A program made the position numbers and the translations under genes. Of a stretch of 64,000 nt of DNA, positions 1 through 9,769 are shown piece by piece. The stretch's first letter is position 1, and every line of letters starts with the position of its first letter. The DNA lies in assembly GCA_018873245.2 (NCBI GenBank), contig JAEMBT020000017.1:106001-170000 (forward strand). The letters run 5' to 3'. The DNA comes from Archegozetes longisetosus. Lineage: Eukaryota; Arthropoda; Arachnida; Sarcoptiformes; Trhypochthoniidae. Below the pieces are notes generated by a model. That model was not told the DNA's origin, searched no databases, and saw only the letters and a program-made list of their open reading frames with translations.

Positions 1-570
1 ACTTATAATAAATAAATTGAATACAAATGCTTAAACTGAGCAATACAGAAATGTTAAAGTTTAAATACTACGAATTAACAATCAAAATTTTTTCATCGAT
101 TCTAAACAAATTAATGATCTAATTGTCTTTTCGACAAACTATTTTCTGTTTTAATTGTTAAAACGCCTGCTTTTAAAAACATTTGTCCACTTTGCACACT
201 AATTACAAAAATGCATAATGTACTGACTTAAGTTACAATAATATCTGTACATAGAATACTGGTTATATAAATATACAACACTATATCGACGTTACATAAA
301 TCTTGAGATAACTTGGATTTGTAGCTTGCAGTATGCTAAATCAGGAAAATTTTCTGAAACAAAATACAACTTGAAAGCATTAAATGGCAAGTATGTGGAA
401 AAAATCGTTGGATTACAACTGGCATGATGGTCGGGCTAACAAAATATTTGGCTTTATTTTTTGAGAAATTAGTCAAATTGGTATAAATAGAGCTTAAATT
501 CAACGATACCGTTCATACTGATGGCTCAATTAATTTATACAAAATAGTCAATAAACTCTTATATTTCTTA
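1..570. other. AT-rich non-coding sequence
   Basis: No credible ORF, RNA gene or repeat was recognised here; it is AT-rich flanking DNA up to the palindromic element that begins at 571. Confidence 0.5.
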
Positions 571-1292
571 CAGTAATTTGCCGAAATGAGTGAATTCTAG
601 AATTAACCATGATTTCTGGAATGTCAGCAATAAGTTACAGATTCCTAGAAAAAAACCAGTGATTTCTAGAAATTACTCACTCAATTTAGGAAATTCCAAA
701 ATAAACAGATAAAAGGTAGAGATTTCCAGAACTTTTTCCCCCTTTAGTGAAATTTTAAAAAGTTGTACTATTAATAATTTCTATTACTCTCTAAATTTTT
801 TAACTTGCAAATTAGTACTGAAGGTTTTATTTGAAAAGTTACAAGAATACAAAACTTTAAGATATTACAATTTCCGCGCTGTAATGTTCGTTCTCCATCT
901 ATGAGAATATTTTTTCTGACAGAAAACAGATCTTGAACACTGAGAACATTGAAAAGTATAACGTAAATAGATTCAATGAAGCGCGGCAATTGTAATATTT
1001 TAAGATTTTGTATTCTTGTAACTTTTCAAATAAAACCTTTAGTACTAATTTGCAGGTTAACAAATTTAGAGAATAATAGAAATTATTAATAGTGCGATTT
1101 TTTAAAAATTTCACTAAAGGGAGAAAACAAATTCTGGAAATCTCTACCTTTTATCAGTTTACTTTAGAACTTCCCAAATTGAGTGAGTAATTTCTAGAAA
1201 TCACTGATTTTTTCTAGAAATCTGTAACTTATTGCCGAAATTCCAGAAATCACTGGTTAATTCTAGAATTCACTCATTTTGGCAAATTACTG
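571..1292. mobile_element. Palindromic MITE, TA target duplication
   Basis: The left part (571 to about 885) and the right part (about 980 to 1292) are near-perfect reverse complements separated by a loop of about 90 bp. Ends read CAGTAATTTGCC and GGCAAATTACTG, with TA directly outside both ends (569-570, 1293-1294). CAGT ends and a TA duplication are typical of Tc1/mariner-type non-autonomous elements. No transposase is encoded; the two small minus-strand ORFs here are by-products of the palindrome. Confidence 0.85.
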
Positions 1293-1699
1293 TAACATAT
1301 TAATTATATTAAAGTTTTAAAATCGCTCATATTAATAATAAGCTAACTTAGAACTATATCGTTCGCCGAGGTAACTGTTTCAAAATTCGTTGAGAAATAC
1401 AGTGCATTTCAAAATGATAAATCCAGTCAATGTTTTTCAAATAACTTTTGAATTACTTGAGATAAAGCAATGAAATTTTATTATTATATGCAAAAAACGA
1501 TTTTAAAATATGTGTGAAGTTTTTGTCAAATTATGACCACTCGCTCGAGAGATATTAGGCATGAAGCTTAAAGCAGAGTTTCAAAATGATAAATCCAGTT
1601 AAAAAAAACTAACTAGCTAATAGATATTCGATGACTAATAATCAATAGCTTTTCTATTTTTCGTTACGATCTTGAATATTCTATCTGGTATAGAATTGG

Positions 1700-2051
1700 A
1701 AACCCAAGTCTGTTGGCGTAGTGGTCAAAACACTGACAGAGCAACCCTTGGCGAGCGGGTTCGAATCCTGCTGTGGCGTACTGCTTCCTTCTACCCAGGT
1801 AACACTGGGCCGGGAGGGAAGAGAAGGCTCAGGGAAGAGAAGGCTCAGGGGGATCTTCGACGACCGCGGTCCCAAACCGAGGGACGTAACTCGGTAGAGT
1901 CTGGTCTCTGAGACCACCAGATGACAGACTCGGAGGGCTAAGGTGTGTCCTCTTAAAACTGTGACACTATCCTCCCTGCGATACTACTGAGTAAAAGCGG
2001 CGACCCCTGGCCTTAGTTGTGGGCTGTGCAGGGGGAAACAACAACAGAGAA
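1700..2051 (+). mobile_element. tRNA-derived SINE
   Basis: A GC-richer 350-bp block begins with an RNA polymerase III promoter: a box A-like sequence near 1712-1725 (GTTGGCGTAGTGG) and a perfect box B, GGTTCGAATCC, near 1758-1768. The body has no coding potential; the tail ends in a GGGGGAAACAACAACAG stretch. It is bounded by a perfect 13-bp target duplication, ggtatagaattgg, at 1687-1699 and 2052-2064, which shows retroposition into the Tc1 element. The parent tRNA was not identified. Small ORFs across it on both strands should be ignored. Confidence 0.9.
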
Positions 2052-2169
2052 GGTATAGAATTGGCGAGATTTTTGAAGGGTTGCCGCACTAATTTCTCCC
2101 CAGCAATCATTGATCGTTTGTTTAAGTTTAGATATTGAGTTGTATTGTTCCACTCACATAAACAGCTCT

Positions 2170-2815
2170 TACAACTAGTCCTCTAAGATTTTCAATTCGA
2201 TTAAAGTCGGAAGAAACCGATGGCCAATCGGGAACATGTATATTCTTTCTTTTGAACCAATCGTTAGTAGCATTAGATGTATAAATTCTAGCATTATCTT
2301 GTGAGATCCAATTTTTCTCTTTACGTAAGTCATTCCAATAAAAATAATAGCCATTAGAACCGTCAAGATCAAACTTTTCTCATCACTAAATACAACTTTA
2401 TTCCAATTTTTAGTCCAGGACATGCGTCTGCGTGCAAATTGAAGTCTAGCTAGCTTGTGATGATCTTTGAGTACAGATCTGCATTTTATTTTCGTGTATT
2501 TGATGAACTGGTTTTCATCGAGGGCTCTCCAAATCGTCCTCTTAGAAGATTCTAGCCTCAAATCGGACTTAATTTGTCCTGAAGTTACACTTTTATTGCT
2601 CGAATACTTAATTATGTGACGCTTATCACGGGGTGTTAGAGAAGGCTTGCATCCGGCCCTCTAATTTTGCTATAATTTTCTTTATCTTTCAAGTAATTAA
2701 ATACACAGTATGTGATCTACTAATTTTAGCGCCAATTTTACGAGAAGGCAAGTTCATAAAAGACAGTCCATCAATTTTTTCTTTTTCAAACTCAGTTAGC
2801 AACTTATTTTTAGGC
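2170..2815 (-). pseudogene. Tc1/mariner transposase, degraded
   Basis: Minus-strand reading gives a helix-turn-helix N-terminal region (from about 2815, including LTEFEKEKI and LTPRDKRH), then a central part with the first catalytic aspartate in FSDEK near 2380. Immediately after that the frame shifts. Roughly 70 residues that normally follow are missing before a block containing the second aspartate (SQDNARIY, about 2300). The C-terminal glutamate block is eroded. It is a non-functional DDE transposase whose best relatives should be Tc1-type. Confidence in the family is high and in the exact borders low. Confidence 0.75.
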
Positions 2816-2975
2816 AATTTTGGAAATAAGACAATAACAGAATAGAAATCCAACAAAGATTTTACTGAAACAAATTTTACTATGAATTATAACAATATTT
2901 TTTCACTACTAATTCAAGTGCGTACTGTTTTCTGAAGTGATTTTCACTGAATTTGTCATATTGAAATGCACTGTA

Positions 2976-3237
2976 GTTTAAAAATATGAACTTCTAAAGT
3001 AGATAAATTTCTAAGTTTAACAGGATAAAACATAATAAAAATTTGTAAAGACAAAGATAAATAAATAATTTTATAAATAATTAAATCAGAATTAATAACT
3101 TATGAAATTAACCAAGTTTAGTGAAAATGATAAACTCTCGAATAGCTTTCTTAATTATAGAAACGAAAATTTAAACAGAAACTAAAATATTCTTAACAAT
3201 TTAAATAAATAACATAAGCCAAGATATTGAATATATA
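2976..3237. other. AT-rich non-coding sequence
   Basis: Very AT-rich spacer between the Tc1 element and the next DNA element; no coding or structured feature was seen. Confidence 0.5.
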
Positions 3238-3542
3238 CAGTGCGATCATTATATGAGTTCGCACCTAAACGTAATGATAAAAGTTTTATTATCAATATAA
3301 GATAAATACATTAAACATATACTACTGATTAAAGTTATAAAATGAGAAAAAAAAAACTCACCAATTGCCATAGAAGATAATGAAAGCGAAACTCTCAACT
3401 TGAGTCTTCTTCAAGATCGGAAAAAGAGAAAAAAGGCAGTATCAAAAGGCAAAAACAAATGGAGCTTGTTGTGTGTTGTTGTTGTATTGGTTCAGATGTT
3501 ATGTTTGCCAAGTTCCTGACACGTATTAGTTCACGAGAATAT
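3238..3542. mobile_element. Left half of palindromic CAGTGCG element
   Basis: Begins CAGTGCGATCA directly after TA (3236-3237). Most of it, including the stretch about 3357-3515, is the reverse complement of 16020-16185 and beyond. Joined to the right half (16020-16337) it makes one element of about 620 bp with arms near 280 bp. Gypsy element 1 inserted close to its centre. Termini and TA duplication suggest a Tc1/mariner-type non-autonomous element. Confidence 0.8.
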
Positions 3543-4039
3543 TGTAATAACGTCTTAGTTCTTAAATTAGACCTATACCAAAATACTTCCTGTAATAACC
3601 TATATTTTTAAACTCTAATTTTCATAACTCACCGTATATGTCAACATTTATTACTGATTTCAAGATTACTTTTTATTTGTACAAAAGAAATCTTCACATG
3701 CTTGTCTCAACTGTACAAATTATGAAGACAGCTGAGAGTAAGCATATTTCAACTCTGAAAACCTACCTAAGTATGTCCTAGTTAAACAATCTCCCAATCC
3801 TAGCTAAATGTGCTATTGACCTTAAAAGGTTTAGCCTATCATTGTAAAACATTTTCTAATTTAACCCGCCTATTGTTCCTATAAAATGTCGTGTTTTTCT
3901 TAAATTTTTCGCTCTTTCTTCCAGTGTTAAAATCCTGTGAAATCTTATGTAATTTTATTATTGTGGTTATGTTAAATAAAGTGCTTATATTTTAAAATTT
4001 GATTTCATACACGCTCCTATCAAAGATCCAGACTTTACA
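3543..4039 (+). repeat. 5' LTR of gypsy element 1
   Basis: 497 bp, TG...CA bounded, nearly identical to 15520-16015. It contains an AATAAA signal near 3974 (ttaaataaagtgc) that would set the R/U5 border. The promoter is less clear. Confidence 0.95.
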
Positions 4040-4041
4040 AT

Positions 4042-4058
4042 TGGAGGCACCGCTGGGA
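4042..4058 (+). promoter_or_regulatory. Primer binding site of gypsy element 1
   Basis: TGGAGGCACCGCTGGGA follows the LTR end by two bases, the usual place for a tRNA primer site with the TGG complement of CCA. I could not assign the tRNA. Confidence 0.6.
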
Positions 4059-4294
4059 TAGGAGTTGAAGATGTATAGAAATCAATGTTGTTTGTATTGA
4101 AGTTATAAGTATAAATGAAGTTGTCAATTCTTACCCTTTGTGTTTAAATTGTGTGGTCTGCACTGTGGTCGTAATCAGTGTCTGCAATTGGTCACCAGCA
4201 TTGGCTTCGCGGTGGTTGCGTCGACTGAATCACAGAGGAGCAACACACAAATAAAGGAAAGAAACACTTCTTTGATTTTTTTAGTTTTATTAAA

Positions 4295-5272
4295 ATGCCA
4301 ATTAGAGGGCAATCTGAGTTATCCACTTCTAGTTCAGAAGTGACTGCTTTGACGGCTAAGGAACTTAAAGATATTGTATCAGATGTAGTCCGTATGTCAA
4401 TGACTACATCTAGTAGCTTAAGATTAGAGCCTTTCACAGGTCGCGATACCCGAGAACTCGTAAAGTGGCTACGAGAATTCGAGTATCACGCAGATGCAAA
4501 TAATTGGGATGATGCTGCTAAGTTGCGCAAATTTCCCACATATCTTAGAGATTATGGTCTACTGTGGTATGACCAGAATGTTAAGCGTGCAGGCGTAAAT
4601 GCTCCAACAGATTGGAAAAGCCTCAAACATCTGATCACCACAGACTTACTTTCTACTAACCACAAAAGTTATTTACACAGCGAACTAAGACGTCGCAAGC
4701 AAGCTTTAGGCGAAAGTGTTTATAATTACATTCTTGCTAAACGAGATTTGTGTCTCGAATTAGATGATAGCATGAATGAAAGCGATATGATGGAGTATAT
4801 GTATCAGGGAATGAAACCTGATATTGCAAAAGTGCTACGGTCTCATGCTCCTAAAACTATGAACGCATTCATAGATAGGGCAAAACAAATAGAACGTGGC
4901 ATTGAAGAGTGCGAAACTTCTGGGATTTCCGAAAGTAGGTCGGAAACAGAGTTATCCACTTTAATGAAAAATTTTGGAGATATGGTAAGAAATCTCACTC
5001 ATACTTTGAAAAATAATAGCCGTCAAAATAATGCCTCATACCAGTTAAACAGACAATATAATGGTCAAAATAGTTTTCGTCGTGGCAATCGAAACTGGGA
5101 CAGGTATGAGACACGCGTAAGTCGCGATAGCAGATCTTTAAGCCCTAACTATAATAGAAATGGGTTTAACTCTCAAAATACAGAGTTCAGACGTTCTCTA
5201 CCAAGAGACGATTTTAACTCGAGGAGAAACACAGCTCTAAACGAGTTAACTTTAATTTTGATGAAAAATTAA
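4295..5272 (+). CDS. gag: Gag of gypsy element 1
   Basis: A 325-residue ORF starting at ATG 4295. The central part (about residues 45-200) has the retrotransposon gag/capsid-like helical pattern, with W-rich segments such as LVKWLREFEYH and LLWYDQNVK. The C-terminal part is rich in Arg, Asn and Ser. The CCHC zinc knuckle (CYNCQEPGHHLRNC, about 5305-5346) lies in a different frame, shared with the protease ORF, so gag loses frame between 5168 and 5272. In element 2 gag, knuckle and protease are in one frame, so this is a mutation or assembly indel, although a programmed shift cannot be excluded. Confidence 0.85.
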   Translation: MPIRGQSELSTSSSEVTALTAKELKDIVSDVVRMSMTTSSSLRLEPFTGRDTRELVKWLREFEYHADANNWDDAAKLRKFPTYLRDYGLLWYDQNVKRAGVNAPTDWKSLKHLITTDLLSTNHKSYLHSELRRRKQALGESVYNYILAKRDLCLELDDSMNESDMMEYMYQGMKPDIAKVLRSHAPKTMNAFIDRAKQIERGIEECETSGISESRSETELSTLMKNFGDMVRNLTHTLKNNSRQNNASYQLNRQYNGQNSFRRGNRNWDRYETRVSRDSRSLSPNYNRNGFNSQNTEFRRSLPRDDFNSRRNTALNELTLILMKN

Positions 5273-5472
5273 CACAGAGTCGAAATACCGAAGGTAAAGG
5301 TATATGTTATAATTGTCAAGAACCTGGACATCATTTACGAAATTGTCCGCATAAACAAGGTAACCGATCAAGAGAAAACAGTCCTTATCGGTCTAAACAA
5401 AACAATGCAGGACTGAGTCACACTGTCCAGCAAGCTATACATCCCTACGTACCTAAGTGTAAAAACAAATTA

Positions 5473-6495
5473 ATGTTTGTTTATGTAAAAATAAAAGGGT
5501 GTGAAATTTGTTCATTGGTTGATACGGGTTCAGAGAATACTATGATTTCTCATGATCTCGCATTAAAACTTGGTCTTAACATTGAAAAGTATACAGGTAG
5601 ACCAATTACTGGAATTAACTCAAAGCCTGTAAAAATTAGCGGCCAAGTACAGCTCGATATTATCGTCTTTGATGATAAAAAAGAGCGTTCTATATCAATA
5701 ACTGCTGTTGTTGTTTTAAAATTTCACTTAGACCTATTGTTAGGATATGACTTTCATCGTGCATCTAAATCGGTGATCGATATCTATAATAATAATATTG
5801 TGTTTAATTCTGCAGCATTCAAGGAAAACGAAATGATTGATGTTAAAAGCCCAAAATCCCCAAAAATATTAAACAAAATGCATGCGATAGAAAATATTGA
5901 AATACCAGCTAACGGAATGCAGGTTGTTAAGTGTGCGCCAAGCTATAAGAAAACCTTACTGAGTGCAAACTGCTATACGCAGTCAAATCCAACAATACTT
6001 TCTAAGCGCAAACTATATGTGAAAGAGCAAAATATTACCCTCAAAAATGGGATTGCTCGCGTTCCTGTAGTGAACCTTTCTGATGAACCTATAACTATAT
6101 CTGCCGGTAGCATTGTAAGCGATTATGAGTTACCATCTATTTGTGCTGCTGCTTTCTCAAAACCGGATTTCGATCCACTATTAAATGCGACTATGGCAGA
6201 CATTATTCGAAAAGATAAACGTGCCTATTTGGTTTTCTGTCGAATCTTAGACAAGGCTGAAGAGAAGGCGGAGAGCATAATAACGGTTTTGAACCGCCTA
6301 TGTAAATTTTGTCTCACCATTGGCTGTTTATCTGGAGAGCAATGCCCTAGAAGGCAGTCTTATCTAACCAACCACGGGAACTATAAAGATAAAGTCGTAA
6401 GTAGGTATACAAACGTTTTAATCCTGTGTGGTGAGTACACTCTTCTTTGCATGGATAATGAAGAAAGACTCAAAAAGAGGAACCTAAGCCTATAG
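5473..6495 (+). CDS. pol: Pol, protease segment (element 1)
   Basis: The frame is open from about 5170, through the CCHC knuckle, to 6495. An aspartic protease signature is at the start (SLVDTGSENTMIS, about residues 15-28), followed by the typical hydrophobic LLLGYDFH block near residues 91-98. This protease would cleave the Gag-Pol polyprotein in the virus-like particle. The remainder is a linker of the kind found between protease and RT in this lineage. The frame ends at 6495 and pol resumes in another frame at 6510, so the polyprotein is broken here. Position 5473 is only the first ATG, not a demonstrated start. Confidence 0.8.
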   Translation: MFVYVKIKGCEICSLVDTGSENTMISHDLALKLGLNIEKYTGRPITGINSKPVKISGQVQLDIIVFDDKKERSISITAVVVLKFHLDLLLGYDFHRASKSVIDIYNNNIVFNSAAFKENEMIDVKSPKSPKILNKMHAIENIEIPANGMQVVKCAPSYKKTLLSANCYTQSNPTILSKRKLYVKEQNITLKNGIARVPVVNLSDEPITISAGSIVSDYELPSICAAAFSKPDFDPLLNATMADIIRKDKRAYLVFCRILDKAEEKAESIITVLNRLCKFCLTIGCLSGEQCPRRQSYLTNHGNYKDKVVSRYTNVLILCGEYTLLCMDNEERLKKRNLSL

Positions 6496-6509
6496 AGCCT
6501 AATAAATCA

Positions 6510-8216
6510 TTGGATGAATACTTTCTTACTAAAGACGATATTAAGAAATCTGCTGAATATCTATATAAGCAAATCTATGCACGGGCTGTAGACAGTAATG
6601 ATCCTTTAAATGTAATTCATTTCTATGAGAATCTTTGCAAATATTGCAACCATTACAAATGCTGTGACGAGACTACAACTTGCATATACGAGCCGATATG
6701 TGCCGAAAGCGCAAATTATCAAAAAATCAAGGAATATGAAAAAAGAGAAATTGAAAACAAAATAACTGAATTTATAAACGAATGGCAAATTCCAAAGGAA
6801 GTTATCGATCGTTATCGCAACTCGATGAATACAATAGGTCTTTATCATGATAATGCAAAGAGAACAATGAATTTTGCTAACCCCTCATTTGATCTTTCTG
6901 AATTACTGACTAACGATACACTTAATGACACTCAAAACAATCATTTTGATAATGAGTTTGAAGATATAGAGTTACAAAGCCTCAGTAGCGACTCAATAAC
7001 CAACCTTAACCTAGAAGCATTATATGAAGATATTGATATTTTGAGTTCTATGATGGATCCTCTGTTATATGATGCAAATATAGCAGGAAGTGATTTCAAT
7101 ACAGAACAAAATGAGAAAGACGAGATCGCTAGAAATGTTGCTACAAGTAATGCTAACGAGCTAAGCTCTGAAAACTTATACGAATGTAGCAAAACTTTGA
7201 ATAAAGAAAATTCAAATAAATATTCAGACTCATTACAAGAAGTTATGGACCATATTAATGATTTAAATTACCACTATGAGTGCAATGCAGGATTTTCTTA
7301 TGATGCTGATTGTAGTAGTCCCATTGATTCTGGCGACAGTAGTCTCTCCAATTTTGATGATGAATTAGATGAGAACAATAAAGACTATCCAAAGACTATA
7401 TATTCAAGGCAAGCTAATTATATCCAGAGGGGAAATGATTCTCTTATTGATGACATGAAGTTCGCGGCTGATCGATTTGAGTTATTGATAGCATTAGCTA
7501 AGCTAAAGACAAACGATATACTCAACATCTTTTATTATTTCGATCAACTTTGTATTCGATGTAATATATGTCATTTGAAACTAAACGGCGACATAGGAAA
7601 GAGTTGTGATCTTTCTAAGTATTCACGCCTTGAAAATACTAATAAACCTTATGCACAGTATGATCCATTTCGAGTATGGCGTGAAATGAACACCTTAATG
7701 CATCAGTTTATTGTTAGCGGTAACATTCCTTTGAATATCGTGGAATCTTATCGACACAACGGACCAATACGTGATTGTCCCTTATATACGTTGAAATGGG
7801 AAACGAAAGGTCGATGGTCACCCTCTGATGGAAGATGGGTAGACAATAAAACCGGAAGGCCTATACAAATTCCTGTTGCTAGCGGCTTTATGGACACTGG
7901 TCCGGAGATTGATGATATGATGCAGGATCAATTATCAGATTTAATGAATGAATTTGCAGATATGTTAGCTTTCGATCCAACAAATATCGGAACTTGCAAA
8001 ATAATCAAACATAAAATTGATACTGAAGACCACCCACCAATACATCTAAATCCATACATATATGCTGCACCTCTTCGAGAGGAAATAAACCGACAAGTTC
8101 AAGAACTTCTCGATATGGGCATAATAGTACGGTCTAAGTCCCCTTGGAGTTCCCCAGTAGTTCTAGTTGATAAAAGGACGGAACAAAACGCATGTGCGTC
8201 GATAATCGGAAGTTAA
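6510..8216 (+). CDS. pol: Pol, long linker and RT N-terminus (element 1)
   Basis: 568 residues. Most is an acidic, Asn- and Ser-rich spacer without recognised motifs. Its C-terminal end starts reverse transcriptase: the segment with PLREEINRQVQELLDMGII and SPWSSPVVLVDK is the conserved entry to the gypsy RT palm. The frame is lost near 8171-8175 in a run of A residues, and RT continues in the frame of the next segment. A spacer of this length between protease and RT is shared with element 2, so it is a family trait rather than a local insertion. Confidence 0.75.
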   Translation: MDEYFLTKDDIKKSAEYLYKQIYARAVDSNDPLNVIHFYENLCKYCNHYKCCDETTTCIYEPICAESANYQKIKEYEKREIENKITEFINEWQIPKEVIDRYRNSMNTIGLYHDNAKRTMNFANPSFDLSELLTNDTLNDTQNNHFDNEFEDIELQSLSSDSITNLNLEALYEDIDILSSMMDPLLYDANIAGSDFNTEQNEKDEIARNVATSNANELSSENLYECSKTLNKENSNKYSDSLQEVMDHINDLNYHYECNAGFSYDADCSSPIDSGDSSLSNFDDELDENNKDYPKTIYSRQANYIQRGNDSLIDDMKFAADRFELLIALAKLKTNDILNIFYYFDQLCIRCNICHLKLNGDIGKSCDLSKYSRLENTNKPYAQYDPFRVWREMNTLMHQFIVSGNIPLNIVESYRHNGPIRDCPLYTLKWETKGRWSPSDGRWVDNKTGRPIQIPVASGFMDTGPEIDDMMQDQLSDLMNEFADMLAFDPTNIGTCKIIKHKIDTEDHPPIHLNPYIYAAPLREEINRQVQELLDMGIIVRSKSPWSSPVVLVDKRTEQNACASIIGS

Positions 8217-9769
8217 ATAGTATAACTAAGAGTGATGTATACCCTCTTCCTTCAATAAGCGTTGCATTAAGCAGTTTACAAGGAGCAAAATATTTTTCAT
8301 CATTTGATCTTAATTGTGGTTACCATCAAATAGAGATAGATAAAAAGGATTGTGAGAAGACTGCATTTATAACTCAAGACGGGTTATTTGAATATACAAA
8401 AATGAATTTCGGATTGAAGACTGCTCCGGCCTGTTTTGCTCGAGCTATGGATATAACTCTAAGTAATTTGAAATATTCATCAGTCTTAGTTTACTTAGAT
8501 GATATACTGGTATTCAGCAAAGACTTTTCAAGTCATCTTAAACACATCCGCGAAGTATTACAAAGACTTAAATCTGCTGGATTTACAATCAAACCAAATA
8601 AATGCTCTTTGGCCATGGAATCAGTTAAGTTTTTGGGACATGTTGTAGACTCAACTGGAATTCGAACAGATCCTGATAAAATAAAGGGAATAACAAATTT
8701 TCCTATACCAAAAACTTTAACTCAAGTACGAGGATTTATTGGTCGAGCATCTTATTATCGAAAGTTTATACCATATTTTTCTGAGGTCGCTGAACCATTG
8801 ACTCGACTTACAAAGAAGCATATGAGGTTTCAATGGGGACCAGAACAAATGCAAGCTTTTACACAATTGAAAACTCTTCTAAGTAGTGAACCGGTTTTAA
8901 CACACTTCGATAGTAAGAAACCTTTAGAGGTACGTTGTGACGCTAGCTTTATAGGAATAGGTGCTGAACTGGTTCAACTTGAAGAACTAGGTTGGAAACT
9001 AGTAGCAAATGCAAGTCGTTTGCTAAGTGAAGCAGAACGCAACTATTGCACCTCTGAGCGAGAATGTCTTGCTATTGTATATGCTACTGATAAATTTGCA
9101 CCTTATATACATGGGTTGAAATTCACAGTAGTAACTGATCATTTAAGCCTAAAATGGTTAACAGAAAAGTCAACGCTCTCTCCTCGTTTAATACGATGGG
9201 CTTTACATCTTCAAAAATACGACTTTGATGTTGTATACCGCAGCGGTCGGTTAATGAAGGACGCTGATGCTCTAAGTAGGTGTCCTGTGGATCCTCCTGA
9301 AAATATAATTGAAAATACTGAAAGATATGCCATGGCTAGTATATCGCAATCAGAAGACGAGCAAGACGTGTCTTCTTATGTTTCACGTTTTAATATGATA
9401 AATATGTCTAAACTGCAAAGAGAGGATAAATTCTTCGGTACCATTATAAAATCACTTGAATCAGATGAATCGAGTTGTTATGAACTGGAGTATGTACTAA
9501 AAGATAATATACTTTTCTTTGCCGATCCTATTAGTCGGTTGCGAAGTAAATTGTTAATTTGTATACCTGAGTCGCTCTTGCACGAGCTTCTTTATTCATT
9601 TCATGATGATTACATGTCAGCACACTTGGGTATCAATAAAACAAAGGCAAAAATTAAAGAACGATTTTTCTGGCCAAATATGGATCAGGATATTGAATAT
9701 TATCATGCGTTGATTGTCAAACAAAGAAAACCCCAAACCTTCAAAAAGCAGGTTTATTGGTCCCAGTAA
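8192..9769 (+). CDS. pol: Pol, RT and RNase H (element 1)
   Basis: RT with MCVDNRKLN, FDLNCGYHQI, MNFGLKTAPACF and the catalytic YLDD box (VLVYLDDILVFSKD) near residues 100-113. RNase H follows, with CDAS near residue 250, RECLAIVYA and VVTDHLSLKWL. The end reaches the integrase HHCC zinc domain, after which the frame is lost near 9705. All RT and RNase H catalytic residues that can be judged are present, in keeping with a recently active element. Confidence 0.9.
   Translation: MCVDNRKLNSITKSDVYPLPSISVALSSLQGAKYFSSFDLNCGYHQIEIDKKDCEKTAFITQDGLFEYTKMNFGLKTAPACFARAMDITLSNLKYSSVLVYLDDILVFSKDFSSHLKHIREVLQRLKSAGFTIKPNKCSLAMESVKFLGHVVDSTGIRTDPDKIKGITNFPIPKTLTQVRGFIGRASYYRKFIPYFSEVAEPLTRLTKKHMRFQWGPEQMQAFTQLKTLLSSEPVLTHFDSKKPLEVRCDASFIGIGAELVQLEELGWKLVANASRLLSEAERNYCTSERECLAIVYATDKFAPYIHGLKFTVVTDHLSLKWLTEKSTLSPRLIRWALHLQKYDFDVVYRSGRLMKDADALSRCPVDPPENIIENTERYAMASISQSEDEQDVSSYVSRFNMINMSKLQREDKFFGTIIKSLESDESSCYELEYVLKDNILFFADPISRLRSKLLICIPESLLHELLYSFHDDYMSAHLGINKTKAKIKERFFWPNMDQDIEYYHALIVKQRKPQTFKKQVYWSQ

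Larger units (their letters stand above)
1400..2973 (-). mobile_element. Tc1-like DNA transposon interrupted by a SINE
   Basis: Terminal inverted repeats start CAGTGCATTTCAAAATG on the left and end with the near complement on the right (CATATTGAAATGCACTG), flanked by TA at 1398-1399 and 2974-2975. The left end carries the block TTTCAAAATGATAAATCCAG twice (1408 and 1579), recalling the IR/DR arrangement of some Tc1 elements. A degraded transposase lies at 2170-2815 on the minus strand and a SINE sits at 1700-2051. Without the SINE and its duplication the element is about 1.2 kb, a usual Tc1 length. Confidence 0.85.

Noticed and set aside
1672-1917. Overlapping 78-79 codon ORFs on both strands
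   Set aside because: They lie inside the tRNA-derived SINE, whose GC-rich body is open by chance.
2633-2845. 70-codon plus-strand ORF
   Set aside because: Antisense to the N-terminal region of the Tc1 transposase.
6606-7192. Minus-strand ORFs within pol of element 1
   Set aside because: Opposite-strand shadows of the pol linker with no motif.
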